Assembly: GCF_008728515.1 (NCBI RefSeq)
Contig: NC_044976.1
Location: forward strand, 210,057,467 to 210,121,466
Source of the DNA: Papio anubis
Lineage: Eukaryota; Chordata; Mammalia; Primates; Cercopithecidae
Direction of reading: 5' to 3'
DNA length: 64,000 nt
Below are positions 45,222-56,475 of this stretch, piece after piece. The notes under the pieces were generated by a model. The model was not told where the DNA came from, did not search any database, and worked only from the letters and a program-made list of their open reading frames with translations. The position numbers were made by a program, and so were the translations under genes. How positions within the stretch are numbered: the first letter of the stretch is position 1; the number at the start of each line of letters is the position of its first letter.

Positions 45222-45552
45222 TTTGTTTTCTTGAATTTCTTTCTTCCTTTCTGGTAAGCAGGGAGAGAACTCGCTGAATAGCTTGGTAGAACTCTTTCCA
45301 AGTGTCATTGTGGTGCTAAGGATGAATGAAGGGGAGAAGGCATCGCTTAAAGGGATAATTGGAGGAGGCAAAGAAACATTTCACTGTCCCCAAAGAGAAA
45401 GACCAGTCTCACTGAACAGCTGCTCTTCTAAGAATTCTTACAACTGGGACATTTTGTTGACATAAGGCACTGTGTCTCTATGAAACAAATTGGAACTCTA
45501 GCAGAGAAAACATACCAAATTATTGGAAAGATTCTTGAGTATTGATTTATAT
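45222..45552. other. unique non-coding sequence
   Basis: No repeat or exon recognised. Confidence 0.4.
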
Positions 45553-46240
45553 CGGGGGTTGACAACCATTCTCTAAAGGGCCACATAGTAAACATTTTAG
45601 GCTTTGAAGGCCATATGATCTCTGCTGCAACTTCTCAACTTGGCCATTATAGCGTGAAAGCAGCCATAGACAATACATAAGTCAATGTGTGTGGCTGTGT
45701 TCCAATAAAACTTTATTTATAATGCTCATTCTTTAGAACGAATACATTTTTTGCCATTTACTCAAAGTTTCCAAGGAGAGCAACAGTGTGAGTTGATAAC
45801 CAAATGTTTTGAGGTCTTGCTTGGGCAGGGCTAATAAAAAGTTTTTAAAAAAACTTTATTTAGGGCAGGCACATGGCTCATGCCTATAATCCTAGCACTT
45901 TGGGAGGCTGAGGTGGGTGGATCACCTGAGGTCAGGAGTTTAAGACCAGCCTGGCCAACATGGTGAAACCCCGTCTCTACTAAAAATACAAAAATTAGCC
46001 GGGCGTAGTGGCACATGCCTGTAATCCCAGCTACTTGGGAGGCTGAGGCAAGAGAATTGCTTGAACCTGGGAGGCAGAGATTACAGTGAGCCAAGATTGT
46101 GCCGCTGTACTCCGGCCTGTGCGACAGAGCAAGACTCTGTCTCAAACAAAACAAAACAAAACAAAACAAAACAAAAAACTTTATTTATAAAAACAAGCAA
46201 CAGGCTGAATTTGGACCATGGTCTCTAATTTACAGACTCC
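45553..46240 (-). mobile_element. hAT-Charlie-type MER element, interrupted
   Basis: The left part (45553-45722) reads 'ggggttgacaaccattctct', 'aaagggccacatagtaaaca', 'gctgtgttccaataaaactt'. The right part (46173-46240) continues 'ttataaaaacaagcaacagg' and 'ctgaatttggaccatgg'. An unrelated segment (45723-45847) and an Alu lie between. It is non-autonomous. Confidence 0.65.
45863..46172 (+). repeat. AluS-like with (AAAAC)n tail and 15-bp TSD
   Basis: The TSD 'aaaaaactttattta' is at 45848-45862 and 46173-46187. The tail is (AAAAC)5. It is inserted within the MER element. Confidence 0.95.
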
Positions 46241-46466
46241 CGATCTATGCAAATGACATCATATTTTGCTCTATTTTTTTTCTTTTTTTGTGATTATGAT
46301 TTAACTTGAAAATGACCAGATAACTTTTTCATCAAATTTGGAAGATTTACTTATGATTCTCAGACATAAAAACCTGGATATATACTTTGAGAAAAAATTC
46401 CCTTTTGGCTAGCCGTGATGAAAGATAATAGAGAGAATTGTCTGACCGAGTCACCTGACACCTGTT
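46241..46466. other. short unique spacer
   Basis: Separates the MER element from the FDX2 retrocopy. A few 5' UTR bases of the retrocopy may lie in the last part. Confidence 0.4.
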
Positions 46467-47311
46467 GTGGCTGCCTCCAAGGGCCGGGGTAGAACGAGTG
46501 CCAGGGTTCTGCTGTGGGCTGCCAGGGACACCTAGTGTAACAGACCCAAGAGCTCTTTAGGGTCCAGGGAAGCGTAGGTGCCGGCAACAGCCAGGAAAAT
46601 TCAGGAGATAGGCTGATGTGCCAGGCAGGAAAGGAAGAGCCCAGCTGCCCTGAGCAGCCCAGTGATGTGGTGAACATGGTGTTGGTAGACCTGTCAAGCT
46701 GGCGGATCCCAGTGAGCTGCAGAGTCGGTGGACGATATTCTCCACCTGACCCAATGCCATGGGGTGAACCTGAAAGGCACCTGTGAAGCCTTCCTGGCTT
46801 GCTCCGCCTGCCATGTGCATGTGAGCAAAGACCAACTGGGCCTTCTGCCTCCTCCCGAAGAGAGGAAAGACAGCGTGCTAGACGTGGCCTCCCTCCTCCA
46901 GGAGAACTCCTCGCTGGGCTGGCAGATCATGCTGACGCTAGACCTGGAAGGGGCAGAATTCAGTCTACCCTAGAACACCAGGAACTTCTACGTGGACTGC
47001 CATGTCCCCAAGCCTCACTGACATGGACAGCTGGACCTTCCCGGATTGTCATGGCCTCAGGGCCAAGACTGAAGGAGCAGCCGAGTGTCAGCCAAGCCCA
47101 GCTCAGAGCACATATAGTCCCAAGAGAGACTCCAAGGAAGCCTCCAAGAAGGACAAAGCCCCCTGCTTGAAAGAGATCCCATGTCCAAGCTCTGGTGAGG
47201 ACAGGGTCCCTAGTGGGGTGGCCTTCCCCAAGCCCCTGAGAATAGAGTGTGAGTAGGGTAGAGTCAGATTGGAGCTACAGTAAAACTATGTCATGGGCCT
47301 AAAAAAAAAAA
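46467..47311 (+). pseudogene. FDX2P: processed pseudogene of ferredoxin-2 (FDX2/FDX1L)
   Basis: An intronless copy of the mRNA for mitochondrial [2Fe-2S] ferredoxin 2, which donates electrons for Fe-S cluster assembly. Recognisable blocks are: the presequence region from a former ATG, now GTG, at 46467; 'VNMVLVD' near 46670-46690; 'HLTQCHGVNLKGTCEAFLACSACHV' at about 46741-46816; 'LLPPPEERKDSVLD' near 46840-46880; 'LLQENSSLGWQIMLTLDLEGAEF' near 46893-46960; and the C-terminal 'NFYVD.HVPKPH' before the stop at 47019-47021. Three of the four cluster-binding cysteines have counterparts (CEAFLACSAC); the last one, in the 'LGCQI' position, is Trp. There are frameshifts near 46725 and in the presequence, and an in-frame stop at 46970-46972. 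A 3' UTR and 13-nt poly(A) at 47299-47311 mark it as a retrocopy. It is not functional as an enzyme. Confidence 0.9.
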
Positions 47312-47325
47312 AAGAGAGAGAGAGA
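47312..47325. repeat. (GA)n after the retrocopy tail
   Basis: 'gagagagagaga' directly follows the poly(A). A similar 'gagagaatt' lies upstream near 46431, so part of it may be the TSD. Confidence 0.6.
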
Positions 47326-47805
47326 TTATTTTCTGGAGTATATAGTGACTATCACACAACAGGAACAGATAAACAATTTATTCAGTTATGAGCCCCTGTT
47401 GGATTTTCATCAGCATCAGGCTGCCGCTTCTTAGGTAGGCAACTCTCCGTAGGATGCCCCCGGCGTGAAAGAAGATAATGTACCATGGGAACGAGCCCCA
47501 GGACAGAGGAGTTGGGGTGTTGGGAGTGGGTGAGACATCGCCAGTGTGCAAAGCAAGATTGAGGAGCAGCTACGGGTCTAGTTCTAACTCCAGCAATCGA
47601 TGGTCCAATTAAGGTTTTTAATTTTTTTCTGCTCTGGAAAAATTTCATCTGAAAGTGTCTGCTTCTTGAGCCAACTAGCTGTAGGGTACAGAGATGGACA
47701 CTAGAGAACAAACACGCTAGAGATACACAATATAGGTAGTTTCAGATTTGCATGTTGTTCCACTCTTCATTAACTTTACTTTGCTCTTGAAATGATATTT
47801 AAGTT
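47326..47805. other. unique non-coding sequence
   Basis: No repeat recognised. The 109-codon minus-strand frame at 47382-47711 shows no domain. Confidence 0.45.
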
Positions 47806-47819
47806 TGGAAACCATTTCT

Positions 47820-48122
47820 TTTTTTTTTTTTTTTTTTTTTGAGACGGAGTCTTGCTCTGTCACCCAGGCTGGAGTGCAGTGGCCGGATCTCAGCTCACTG
47901 CAAGCTCCGCCTCCCGGGTTCACGCCATTCTCCTGCCTTAGCCTCCGGAGTAGCTGGGACTACAGGCGCCCGCCACCTCGCTGGGCTAGTTTTTTGTATT
48001 TTTTAGTAGAGACGGAGTTTCACCGTGTTAGTCAGGATGGTCTCGATCTCCTGACCTCGTGATCCGCCCGTCTCGGCCTCCCAAAGTGCTGGGATTACAG
48101 GCTTGAGCCACCGCGCCCGGCC
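47820..48122 (-). repeat. young AluY of Old World monkey type, perfect 14-bp TSD
   Basis: A near-consensus AluY with 'gccacctcgctgggctag', 'gatccgcccgtctcggcc' and 'ggcttgagccaccgcg'. It has a 22-nt T tail. The TSD 'tggaaaccatttct' at 47806-47819 and 48123-48136 has no difference. High CpG retention suggests recent insertion. Confidence 0.95.
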
Positions 48123-48136
48123 TGGAAACCATTTCT

Positions 48137-48764
48137 AAATAATAGAACATAGTGAAGCTCTTACAATGAATTGGGTAGTTATATGCATCATGAGATATTT
48201 AAACAAAATACTGTTAAATAAATGAGAAAAGCAGATTGCATAGAAGCCCTTATAAGAAAATCTCATGTTTGTGTGTATCTATGTGTACATACTTAGACAT
48301 ACATATGCATTTGCCTAGAAAAAAGTTCTTAGAAATACATACAAATTTTGAACAGTGATCATTTCTGGGTAGCATGGGACTACCAAGGAACTCTACTTTC
48401 TCCTTACCCATTTTTCTTTCTCTCTCTTTCTCTTCCCCTACATGAAGAAGTATTGGAATTATAATTCAAAAGGGCAATGAGGATTTTTCCATTTAAAATG
48501 TTTATGAAAAATTTGGTAGCTATGACTTCAATTCCAAAAGGAGGAATTATCCATATGTTGAGACTAGGGAAGAGAAAGTCTTACCCTACAGCATCTTCTT
48601 TGCTGTTTCTGCATGGGTTATTTGGGATACAGCACATTTTCTATGATGATTCAAAAAGTGTGTTTTATCAAGCAAAAAGATCACTTTCTCCTTGCAATAT
48701 ACATCAGCTATGAATGAACAGGAGACTCATCATTTAATTAAGGGTGAAAACAGATAGATTTTGA
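48137..48764. other. unique non-coding sequence
   Basis: AT-rich; no repeat recognised. The 78-codon frame at 48477-48713 has no features. Confidence 0.45.
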
Positions 48765-48924
48765 AAGCAGTGTCCTGTGCAGTTTTAGGCAAATTACTTA
48801 CCTTTCTGAAAGCCTGCTTCTTGATTTCTGTAACAGGGTTAATAATACACACCTTCCAAATGTATGAGGATTAAATGACAGTATATGGAAAACACCTAGC
48901 TGAGCTTGACATCTGGTAAGTGCT
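48765..48924 (-). repeat. MIR SINE
   Basis: Antisense MIR: 'ttaggcaaattacttacctt', 'ttgatttctgtaacagggtt', 'atgtatgaggattaaatgac' and 'agctgagcttgacatctgg'. Confidence 0.75.
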
Positions 48925-48947
48925 AAAAAAAAAAAAAAAAAAAAAAA
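48925..48947. repeat. isolated A(23) mononucleotide run
   Basis: A pure 23-nt A run at the end of a MIR, with no Alu or retrocopy body attached. It is a likely length-variable site. Confidence 0.95.
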
Positions 48948-49573
48948 GTTACTTTCTTTCCCATTCTTACTTTTTTTTTTCTCCTCCAGCAACAGCCTTC
49001 CCAAATAAGAAGAAAAAGCACTGGGTTATGCTGCCATCTTTGATAAGTCCCATTGCGTATTCTTCCCCATATCCTAAGCCGTTTGCCTTCCCTTTCTTTC
49101 TCTGAGAAGGCAAATACCCAGACGGCAAGAATATGCTGGAGTAGGAAACAGATGGCAATCCAGTCTGTGCTTTGAGTGGCCAATATAATTTTATTTTAAA
49201 ATGAAACTCTAGAAATAACATTTGAACTAATCCAATTACTCTTGATAATACCATGTTCGAAAAGGAAATGAGTCAGGGAGGTCCTATTTTAAATCCAAAA
49301 TATGGCTTACTCCATGTAATAGCATTTCCCCATTATTCCCCAGTTTCCCACTGAATCACCACCCCCCCGCCAGGCGCTCCTATACCCAAAAGACTGCCAA
49401 GATTTATATAAAGTCCTATTTCTTTCTGTCAATGAAAGATTGCCATTTTGACGTGTGCATATTTCCTGATTCTCTCTTTACATGTCACTGTCTTACGATG
49501 TGCATTGGCATGTCACACCTCCCTACGAGGGATGATGGGACTTTAATTATAGACAAAGGTATTACTGTCAATT
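48948..49573. other. unique non-coding sequence
   Basis: Short T runs near 48971-48980 and a C run near 49362. No family recognised. Confidence 0.4.
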
Positions 49574-49587
49574 ATGTGATGTTTCTT

Positions 49588-49883
49588 TTTTTTTTTTTTT
49601 TGAGACGGAGTCTCGCTCTGTCGCCCAGGCTGGAGTGCAGTGGCCAGATCTCAGCTCACTGCAAGCTCCGCCTCCCGGGTTCCCACCATTCTCCTGCCTC
49701 AGCCTCCCGAGTCGCTGGGACTACAGGCGCCGCCACCTCGCCCGGCTAGTTTTTTGTATTTTTTAGTAGAGACGGGGTTTCACCGGGTTAGCGAGGATGG
49801 TCTCGATCTCCTGACCTCGTGATCCGCCCGTCTCGGCCTCCCAAAGTGCTGAGATTACAGGCTTGAGCCACCGCGCCCGGCCA
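49588..49883 (-). repeat. young AluY of Old World monkey type, 14-bp TSD
   Basis: Same diagnostic text as the copy at 47820 ('cccgtctcgg', 'cttgagccaccgcg'), plus 'gagtcgctgggactac' and the shortened 'ggcgccgccacctcgcccgg'. The TSD 'atgtgatgtttctt' is at 49574-49587 and 49884-49897, perfect. Confidence 0.95.
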
Positions 49884-50009
49884 ATGTGATGTTTCTTATC
49901 AAAGGGAAGCAATTTCAATGTTAGCATAGCCCAAACTGAACTTAGAAACTTCCCTGATAATCTTTTTCTCCCTTCTACCTATTTTCTCTTGTGGTGCAAT
50001 CACATTCCA

Positions 50010-50790
50010 TCATATCACACAGTTGTGAAGCAGAACATTGTCCTTTATTCCTCCTTTGCTTTTCCCCATGTCCAAACAATCATCTAGTCCTCTCCATTCC
50101 TGACACCGAGGCCCTAATTCAGGCCTTTATCCTCTCTTACTTGATCATTGCAAGACCAGTTTTCCAACTAGAGTCCTTGCTTCTAATCTTTTTGCCCTCA
50201 GATCCATCCTCCATTCATTCTGTTACCAAATGCAAATTTGATGATGACATTTTTTTTGTTTGTTTATGGGCACTCATTGGCTCCTCAGTACCTATAGGAT
50301 CAACTTTAAGTGTTCTAATATAGCATTTAGGGCCCTTTGTAATACATTTCTAGATATATTTCCTGCCATTCTCTGCTTCCAATATTCCATTCCAGAAGCA
50401 TTAAACTGATTCCAAATCGCAGCATACAGCATACTACCTCATGAATTCAGCTTTGGCCAATAACCGTTTCTTCCTTGGAATACATTTTATCTCCTCATTG
50501 ACTGATTCTCCTTGTTCTGAAAGACACAATGTAAGTATGGTAGTTCTATGAAGCTTTACCAAACTCTCCTCGATAAACTTTCTCTTTTTGCGTGCTTTTT
50601 AACGTAACTTTTTCATTGCACTTACCAATTTGAATTAACACTATTTATGCATTTGTGTTCCAAATGGTTCTGTTAGCTCCTTGAGGAGATATATTGTTTT
50701 ATTATGACTCTGAAGTGTGTTACAGAGATCGAAAGACTGTAGACTTTAACAGGTACTTGTTGAATAAATGAATTCGTAAATGAATGAATT
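50010..50790 (+). repeat. L2 LINE 3' segment, about 780 bp
   Basis: L2 order: 'tcattggctcctcagtacct', 'agcatttagggccctttgta', 'tggttctgttagctccttga', 'ggagatatattgttttatta' and the end 'gttgaataaatgaattcg'. It is the longest L2 copy in the window. Confidence 0.75.
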
Positions 50791-50796
50791 CACGGG

Positions 50797-51320
50797 TAGT
50801 CTATTAGTTATCTATTGCTTCATAACAAATTACCGCAAAGCTGAAAGGGATAAAACAACAAATATTTATTATCTCACATAGTTTCTGTGAATCAGGAATT
50901 CAGGAGGAGCTTAGCTGGGTGGTTCTGCTGCACGGTGTCCCAGGAGGTTGTAGTCAAGCTGACAACCAGGGCTACAGTAAACTGAGGGTTTGACTGGACT
51001 GGAGCATCCAATTCCAAGCTCACTTGGGTGGCTGTCGGCAGGAGGTTTCAGTTCGTTTGCACAGTGGGCACTCATGACACGGCGGCTGGCTTCCTCCGAG
51101 GAAGCGATCTAAGAGACAAAAGAAAAGTGCAATCAAGAGCAAGCTGTGGTGTCTCTTATAACTTAATTTCAGACATGACATGTCATCACTTCTGCTGTAT
51201 TCTCTTGGATACACTGACCAACCCTGTCCCAATATGGAAGGGAGTTATACCGGGTGTAAATATCAGAAAGTGGGGATCATTGGAGGTCATGTTGGAGGCT
51301 GGGTACTGCAGGCAAGTGTT
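50797..51320. mobile_element. ancient LTR-like repeat (family not asserted)
   Basis: 'ttagttatctattgcttcat', 'aacaaattaccgcaaag', 'aacaaatatttattatctca', 'cataacttaatttcagacat'-like text and 'atcattggaggtcatgttgg' follow the order of a well-known dispersed mammalian repeat. I cannot name it securely. Confidence 0.45.
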
Positions 51321-51474
51321 CTCAATGTTCCAAAAATCTTCCCAAGTAAATATTCTCTTTTAACTACTTATAAGGCCATTTCTGCTCATACAAGTTATTC
51401 AAAGAATGAACAAAAGTGAATCATGCAGGGTTTGGACAAAGTCTCTCTAATTTCTGTAAATTGTTTATTTTATA

Positions 51475-51741
51475 ATTTTTTTTTTTTATAGACAGTCTCA
51501 CTCTGTTGCCCAGTTGCCCAGGCTGGAGTACAGTGGCGTGATCTTGGCTTATGCTGCAGCCTCCCGAGTAGCTGGGACCACAGGTATGCGCCACCATGCT
51601 TGGCTAATTTTTGTACTTTTTTTGTAGAGATGGGGCTTTGCCATCTTAGCCAGGCTGGTCTTGAACTCCGGACCTCAAGTGATCCACCTACCTCAGCCTC
51701 CCAAAGTGCTGGGATTACAGGCATGAGCCACCCTATCGGGT
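51475..51741 (-). repeat. Alu with internal deletion
   Basis: Reverse Alu that lacks about 50 bp of the right arm ('gatcttggcttatgctgcag' then 'cctcccgag'). 'tgcccagttgcccag' is a 7-bp tandem duplication. Confidence 0.88.
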
Positions 51742-51764
51742 CTATTTATTTCGTAATTAATGAG

Positions 51765-51769
<5 letters not shown>

Positions 51770-51798
<29 letters not shown>
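51770..51798. repeat. (GA)n dinucleotide repeat
   Basis: A perfect 14-unit GA array at 51771-51798. Confidence 0.97.
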
Positions 51799-51801
<3 letters not shown>

Positions 51802-52270
51802 TTCTTGGTGAAGGAGATTAGAAGAGGGAGAGACACATTTCTATTAGCAGTATTGATTTAGCGGCACTGGATGAATTGGTCCAACAATGAGGTATTTATT
51901 GTTGCTGGTTTTAAAGGCTCACACTTGATTATTTACGCATTTTTGCAATTTATGGATATCAGACATATAATCCAAGAATACCCTGAATGAACGGACAGGT
52001 AAGGAATGACCACTGCAACTAGGTTGATTGTTATAGTCAGGGAAGTGGGCAAGCAATAGAAATAACAACACCACAAACAGCCCAGTGAGGTTCCTAAATC
52101 AATGTTGCTCAGCCCAGGGCTAGAAAGGAATTCAGTCAGGCGCACAGCCCGTAGATACAGCTTGCAACAGGTTCCGCTGATAGCAGTTCTGCTAGTCAAG
52201 TTCCTTTGGCTTATTTGTGTGGTTAAAATATGAATTAACCTCATTCAGATATACCCATAAGGCAAAGGTT
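51799..52270. other. unique non-coding sequence
   Basis: No repeat recognised. The 103-codon minus-strand frame at 51933-52244 has no recognised domain. Confidence 0.45.
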
Positions 52271-52284
52271 TGAAATGACTTCTT

Positions 52285-52574
52285 TTTTTTCTTTTGAGAT
52301 GGAGTCTCACTCTGTCACTCAGGTTGCAGTGCAGTGGCATGATCTCAACTCACTGCAACCTCCGCCTCCCAGGTTCAGGCAATTCTCTGCCTCAGCCTCC
52401 CGAGTAGCTGAGATTACAGGCACCCACCATCACGCCCAGCTAATTTTTGTATTTTTAGTAGAGATGGGGTTTCCCCTTCTTGGCCAGAGTGGTCTTGAAC
52501 TCCTGACCTCATGATCCACCCGCCTCAGCCTCCCAGAGTGCTGGGATTACAGGCGTGAGCCACAGCGCCTGGCC
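52285..52574 (-). repeat. AluS-like with 14-bp TSD
   Basis: The TSD is at 52271-52284 and 52575-52588 with two differences. The body has Sc-type 'cctgacctcatgatccac'. Confidence 0.94.
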
Positions 52575-52588
52575 TGAAATCGCTTCTT

Positions 52589-53761
52589 AAAGGAGGATGC
52601 ACTTGCTCATGGACAATGGCTCCCCATTTCCCACGTTTTACTTTCAAGCCTAAGCCTTCCTTCCTCCTCTAGACTCTCACTTTCTCTCTAGTCTCACTTC
52701 CTCTGCCAAGCTTATCTTTATCTTTCCAATCCCTTAATAGCTCTTAAATCTCATCACTCAACCAAGCTACATTACAGTAAGATAATAAATGCCTTCCATT
52801 CGATATGGGTGAAACTTCCCACATCAGAAGGTTTGCATAAATATCTCAAAGTATTTTCTTTTTCTGAACATTTCTCGATTTGGGGTAAAAGAAATCTCAG
52901 TTCATTTATCAGGTAGTTTCCCTCAACTCAAAAACCTCTGGCTGTTTTGGAGAAACCAATTCATTTATTCATCTGATTAATTTACATATTCAGTGACCCA
53001 GATTTTTTAAAAATCAGTATTATCTGATAACCACGAATACAAGAACATTTTAAAAGACTTGTAATGATCATTCTTTACAGTAGCTATAAATAGTTGCTTG
53101 ATGTGTGCCTCATTGTCTTCCACTATAGCATTCATTTATAAACACTGTATCAACCAAGGCACTGTTTCTAGCAGGATCTAGGAAAACAAAAATGAATAAG
53201 ACAAGATTTTTCTTTTATTTATGGAGTATCTCTTTCCTTTCTCCTTCCATGGTTTTTTAAAATATACATTTCTCCTCATTTCCTCACAAGGTAGATCTGA
53301 AAAAATGTACCAGAACAAGTATCATTTAAAATTATTGTTTTTTAAATCGAGTGTGTTTCTGACGCCTAGAAAAGCCACAGTCTGCTGTGCCACCCCTCAC
53401 GTCGGTTCTCGTATACTTTCCAGGGGTGGGTTTAGAGGTCGATTTCTCCCTGGCTACATGCGTATTTCCCGTGCCTCACATGTCTCACAAGCGGTGGCAC
53501 TCTCCCCTCTCAGAAGAGAAGGATGTTTTTCACTCATTTGCTTTCTCTATTCCTTACCGGCTTCCCTTCACAGGCGAAGTAACTTAGCTGGTTGAAAACT
53601 TTGGGATAAGGATGAGTGAGTGTGCAACTCTCCACCTTCACTTTCTCTGGTGTTGCCGACCACCCACGGGCTACACCTGTTCTGGATTTCTACTTTCTTC
53701 AGGCAACAAGCCCAACCCAGGGAGCACTAATGGTTGAACATCTCTGTTTCCACTGAGTGGG
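52589..53761. other. unique AT-rich non-coding sequence
   Basis: About 1.2 kb without recognised repeats. The 124-codon frame at 53221-53595 has no recognisable domain, and another frame overlaps it. Confidence 0.45.
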
Positions 53762-53773
53762 TAAATGTAATTT

Positions 53774-54067
53774 TTTTTTTTTTTTTTGAGACAGAGTCTC
53801 GCTCTGTTGCCCAGGCTGGAGTGCAGTGGGGTGATCTCAGCTCACTGCAAGCTCCGCCTCCTGGGTTCACGCCATTCTCCTGCCTCAGCCTCCCGAGTCG
53901 CTGGGACTACAGGCGCCGCCACACCCGGCTAGTTTTTTGTATTTTTTTTAGTAGAGATGGGGTTTCACCGTGTTAACCAGGATGGTCTCGATCTCCTGAC
54001 CTCGTGATCCGCCCGTCTCGGCCTCCCAAAGTGCTGGGATTACAGGCTTGAGCCACCGCGCCCGGCC
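53774..54067 (-). repeat. young AluY of Old World monkey type, 12-bp TSD
   Basis: Has 'gagtcgctgggactac', 'ggcgccgccacacccggc', 'cccgtctcgg' and 'cttgagccaccgcg'. The TSD 'taaatgtaattt' is at 53762-53773 and 54068-54079, perfect. Confidence 0.95.
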
Positions 54068-54390
54068 TAAATGTAATTTGTGATGAGCAGGAGTTGGAAG
54101 TCATTTTGCCTTTGGGTTCAGGCCACTTTCTCTGAACCATATCAGCAACAAGGCTGACATATTGAAACCTATTTGATTTCTGTGTCTATTTTTCAATTGG
54201 TCCCTAACACTCCAGAGAAGGCCAGGTTCCATTAGATTTTTCGGTTATACACTCTCATTACTTCCCAAGTCTTCATGACTCTCCTTTCACCATTCTTTTT
54301 CTTCTGCTGCTGCTCTTCCCATTACACACACGTTGCATCTTTTGAAATTGTCCCACAGTTCTTGGATATTCTATGCTGTTTTCCTTTTTT

Positions 54391-54687
54391 TTTTTTTTTT
54401 TTTGAGACGGAGTCTTGCTGTGTCTCCCAGGCTGGAGTGCAGTGGCGTGATCTCGGCTCACTGCAAACTCCGCCTCCCGGGTTCACGCCATTCTCCCGCC
54501 TCAGCCTCCCAAGTAGCTGGGACTACAGGCGCCCGCCACCACGCCCAGCTAGTTTTTTGTATTTTTAGTAGAGACGGGGTTTCACCATGTTAGCCAGGAT
54601 AGTCTCGATCTCCTGACCTCGTGATCCACCTTCCTCGGCCTCCCAAAGTGCTGGGATTACAGGCTTGAGCCACCGCGCCCGGCCTAT
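54391..54687 (-). repeat. young AluY with 'cttgagcc' end
   Basis: The TSD 'tgttttcctttttt'-type is at 54377-54390 and again from 54688 (one added 5' T/A difference). It has 'ggcttgagccaccgcg' but 'ccaccttcctcggcc' instead of 'cccgtctcgg', so it is a close relative of the other three. Confidence 0.92.
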
Positions 54688-54704
54688 TGTTTTCCTTTTT
54701 TTTA

Positions 54705-54828
54705 ATTTTTGCAGTTTTTTTTTTTTCATTTTCCTTTTGCAAGTTTCTATTGACATCTTGTTAAGCTCACTGATTCTTTCCTCAGCTGTCTCTAGTCTAC
54801 TGATGAGCCCAGGAAATGCATTCTCTCC
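54705..54828 (-). repeat. old LINE-1/HAL1-like fragment, first part
   Basis: 'ttctattgacatcttgttaa' and 'gctcactgattctttcctca' read as antisense old L1/HAL1 text and resume beyond the Alu at 54829. Confidence 0.55.
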
Positions 54829-55131
54829 AATTTTTTTTTTTTTTTTTTTGAGACAGAGTTTCACTCTTGTTGCCCAGGCTGGAGTACAATGGCATGATCT
54901 CGGCTCACCGCAATCTCCGCCTCCCAGATTCCAGCGATTCTCCTGCCTCAGCCTCCCAAGTAGCTGGGATGATAAGTATGCGCCATCATGCCCAGCTAAT
55001 TTTTGTGTTTTTAGTAGAGATGTGGTTTCTCCATGTTGGCCAGGCTGGTCTCGAACTCCTGACCTCAGGTGATCCACCCGCCTCGGCCCCCCAAATGCTG
55101 GGATTACAGGCATGAGCCACCACACCCAACA
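54829..55131 (-). repeat. AluS-like inserted in the LINE fragment
   Basis: Reverse Alu with a 20-nt T tail and end 'ccaccacacccaac'. A shared 'aaatgc' on both sides is the best TSD guess. Confidence 0.92.
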
Positions 55132-56180
55132 AAATGCTTTGTTTCCATTACAGTTTTTGATTTGTGGCATTTCCTTTGGATTCTTTCTTAGAGTTTTCAT
55201 TTTTCTGCTTCCAGGTTACCTCCCTTTCTGCATGTTGTCCACTTTTTCTATTCAAGCCTTTTGCATATTAATCATAGTTATTTTACATTTCCAGTCAGAT
55301 AATTCCAGGATGCCTCCCGTACTGAATCTGGTCTGATGCTTGCTGTGCCTCTTGGGATGGTTTTTTGCTTTTCAGCATTCCTTGACATTTTTAGTTGCAA
55401 GCTGGACATAATACACCTGGTAAGAGGAACAGAGGTAGTGTGTGGGTTTGCGTTTTCATGCTTTTCTGGCTCGGAGTTAGTCTATGCACATTATTTCTTT
55501 AGCTCTGGTGTCAGAAGCTAAAATACCTTCCAGTGTCATTGTTTTTGTCTCCTCTGTTAGCTTTCGGTTTTTCTAGGGACTCTTTAAATAGAGTTAGAGG
55601 CTTACAGTTATTTTAGCTGTAATCCTCTGTTATTACACTGGAACCCTATTGATATGGTGGTAGGGTGAAGAGGATAGAAAATATTTTGTAGTCTTACGAT
55701 TAGATCTCAGTCTTTTGGGGAGTCTGAGTTGCTTATTTTTTTTTCCCCATGTGGAAGTCAACAATGTACTAGAGTTCAATATTTCCCTTGCTATAGGTTC
55801 GTTAGGTTTTGGTAAAAATGCCAGTCAGAGGCTCTGGTAAAATAGTTTTCCTTTGAGGGTAGCCCCCTTTTTCAGGAGAATGGAGGTGTCTGGTCACATT
55901 TCAAAATGGCCCCTCTTCTTCCCCTGCTTTTTTCAGATCATCACCGCAAGAACCTGGTAGAGCTCCTGGAGATAAAACTCACCGAAGTGTGAAGGCTCCT
56001 TAAGACTGGGCTCCCTGGAAGCTTTAGGCCTCGGGTTAATCTACACTGAGCACCCAGCAATTCATTAATCACAGTTTTCAGTGTTCCTGCCATACTAGGT
56101 CTAGCTGTGGGGATTTGGCTGGAAAGCTGTGATTCTCTGTATCCACCTGTCTTTGTAGCTTTCAGGGCAGCAGTTTGCCC
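55132..56180 (-). repeat. old LINE-1/HAL1-like sequence, about 1 kb
   Basis: 'tctgcatgttgtccactttt', 'catattaatcatagttattt', 'gaaccctattgatatggtgg' and 'agtcttacgattagatctca' are familiar from HAL1/L1M copies. There is no open frame, as expected for a mammal-wide fossil. Confidence 0.5.
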
Positions 56181-56334
56181 TGTTGCCTTAATTCTCCGAT
56201 GGATCTAAGAAGAATTGTTGATTTTTAGTTCACTCAGCATTTTTTTTCTTGTTAGGAGGATGGAAATAATGACTCCTAAGCTTCTTACATTTGGGAACAG
56301 AAACTGGAACTTCATTCAAGTTATGGTACTTTAA

Positions 56335-56475
56335 CTTTTTTTTGTGCTTCATTTTCTTCATCTGTAAAATGAGGATAACTATAATATCTAACTCACAGGA
56401 TTGATGTGATGCTTAAGTGATGTACAGTGATTGGAATGGACCCTGGCATGTAGTAAATTCACAATAAGTATTATT
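56335..56475 (-). repeat. MIR SINE
   Basis: Antisense MIR: 'ttcttcatctgtaaaatgag', 'gataactataatatctaact', 'cctggcatgtagtaaattca'. Confidence 0.8.

Noticed and set aside
46557..46930. Overlapping minus-strand frames
   Set aside because: Antisense shadows of the FDX2 retrocopy.
54565..55200. 211-codon minus-strand frame, the longest in the window
   Set aside because: It is made of two Alus and an old LINE fragment; Alu-derived frames of this type are not genes.
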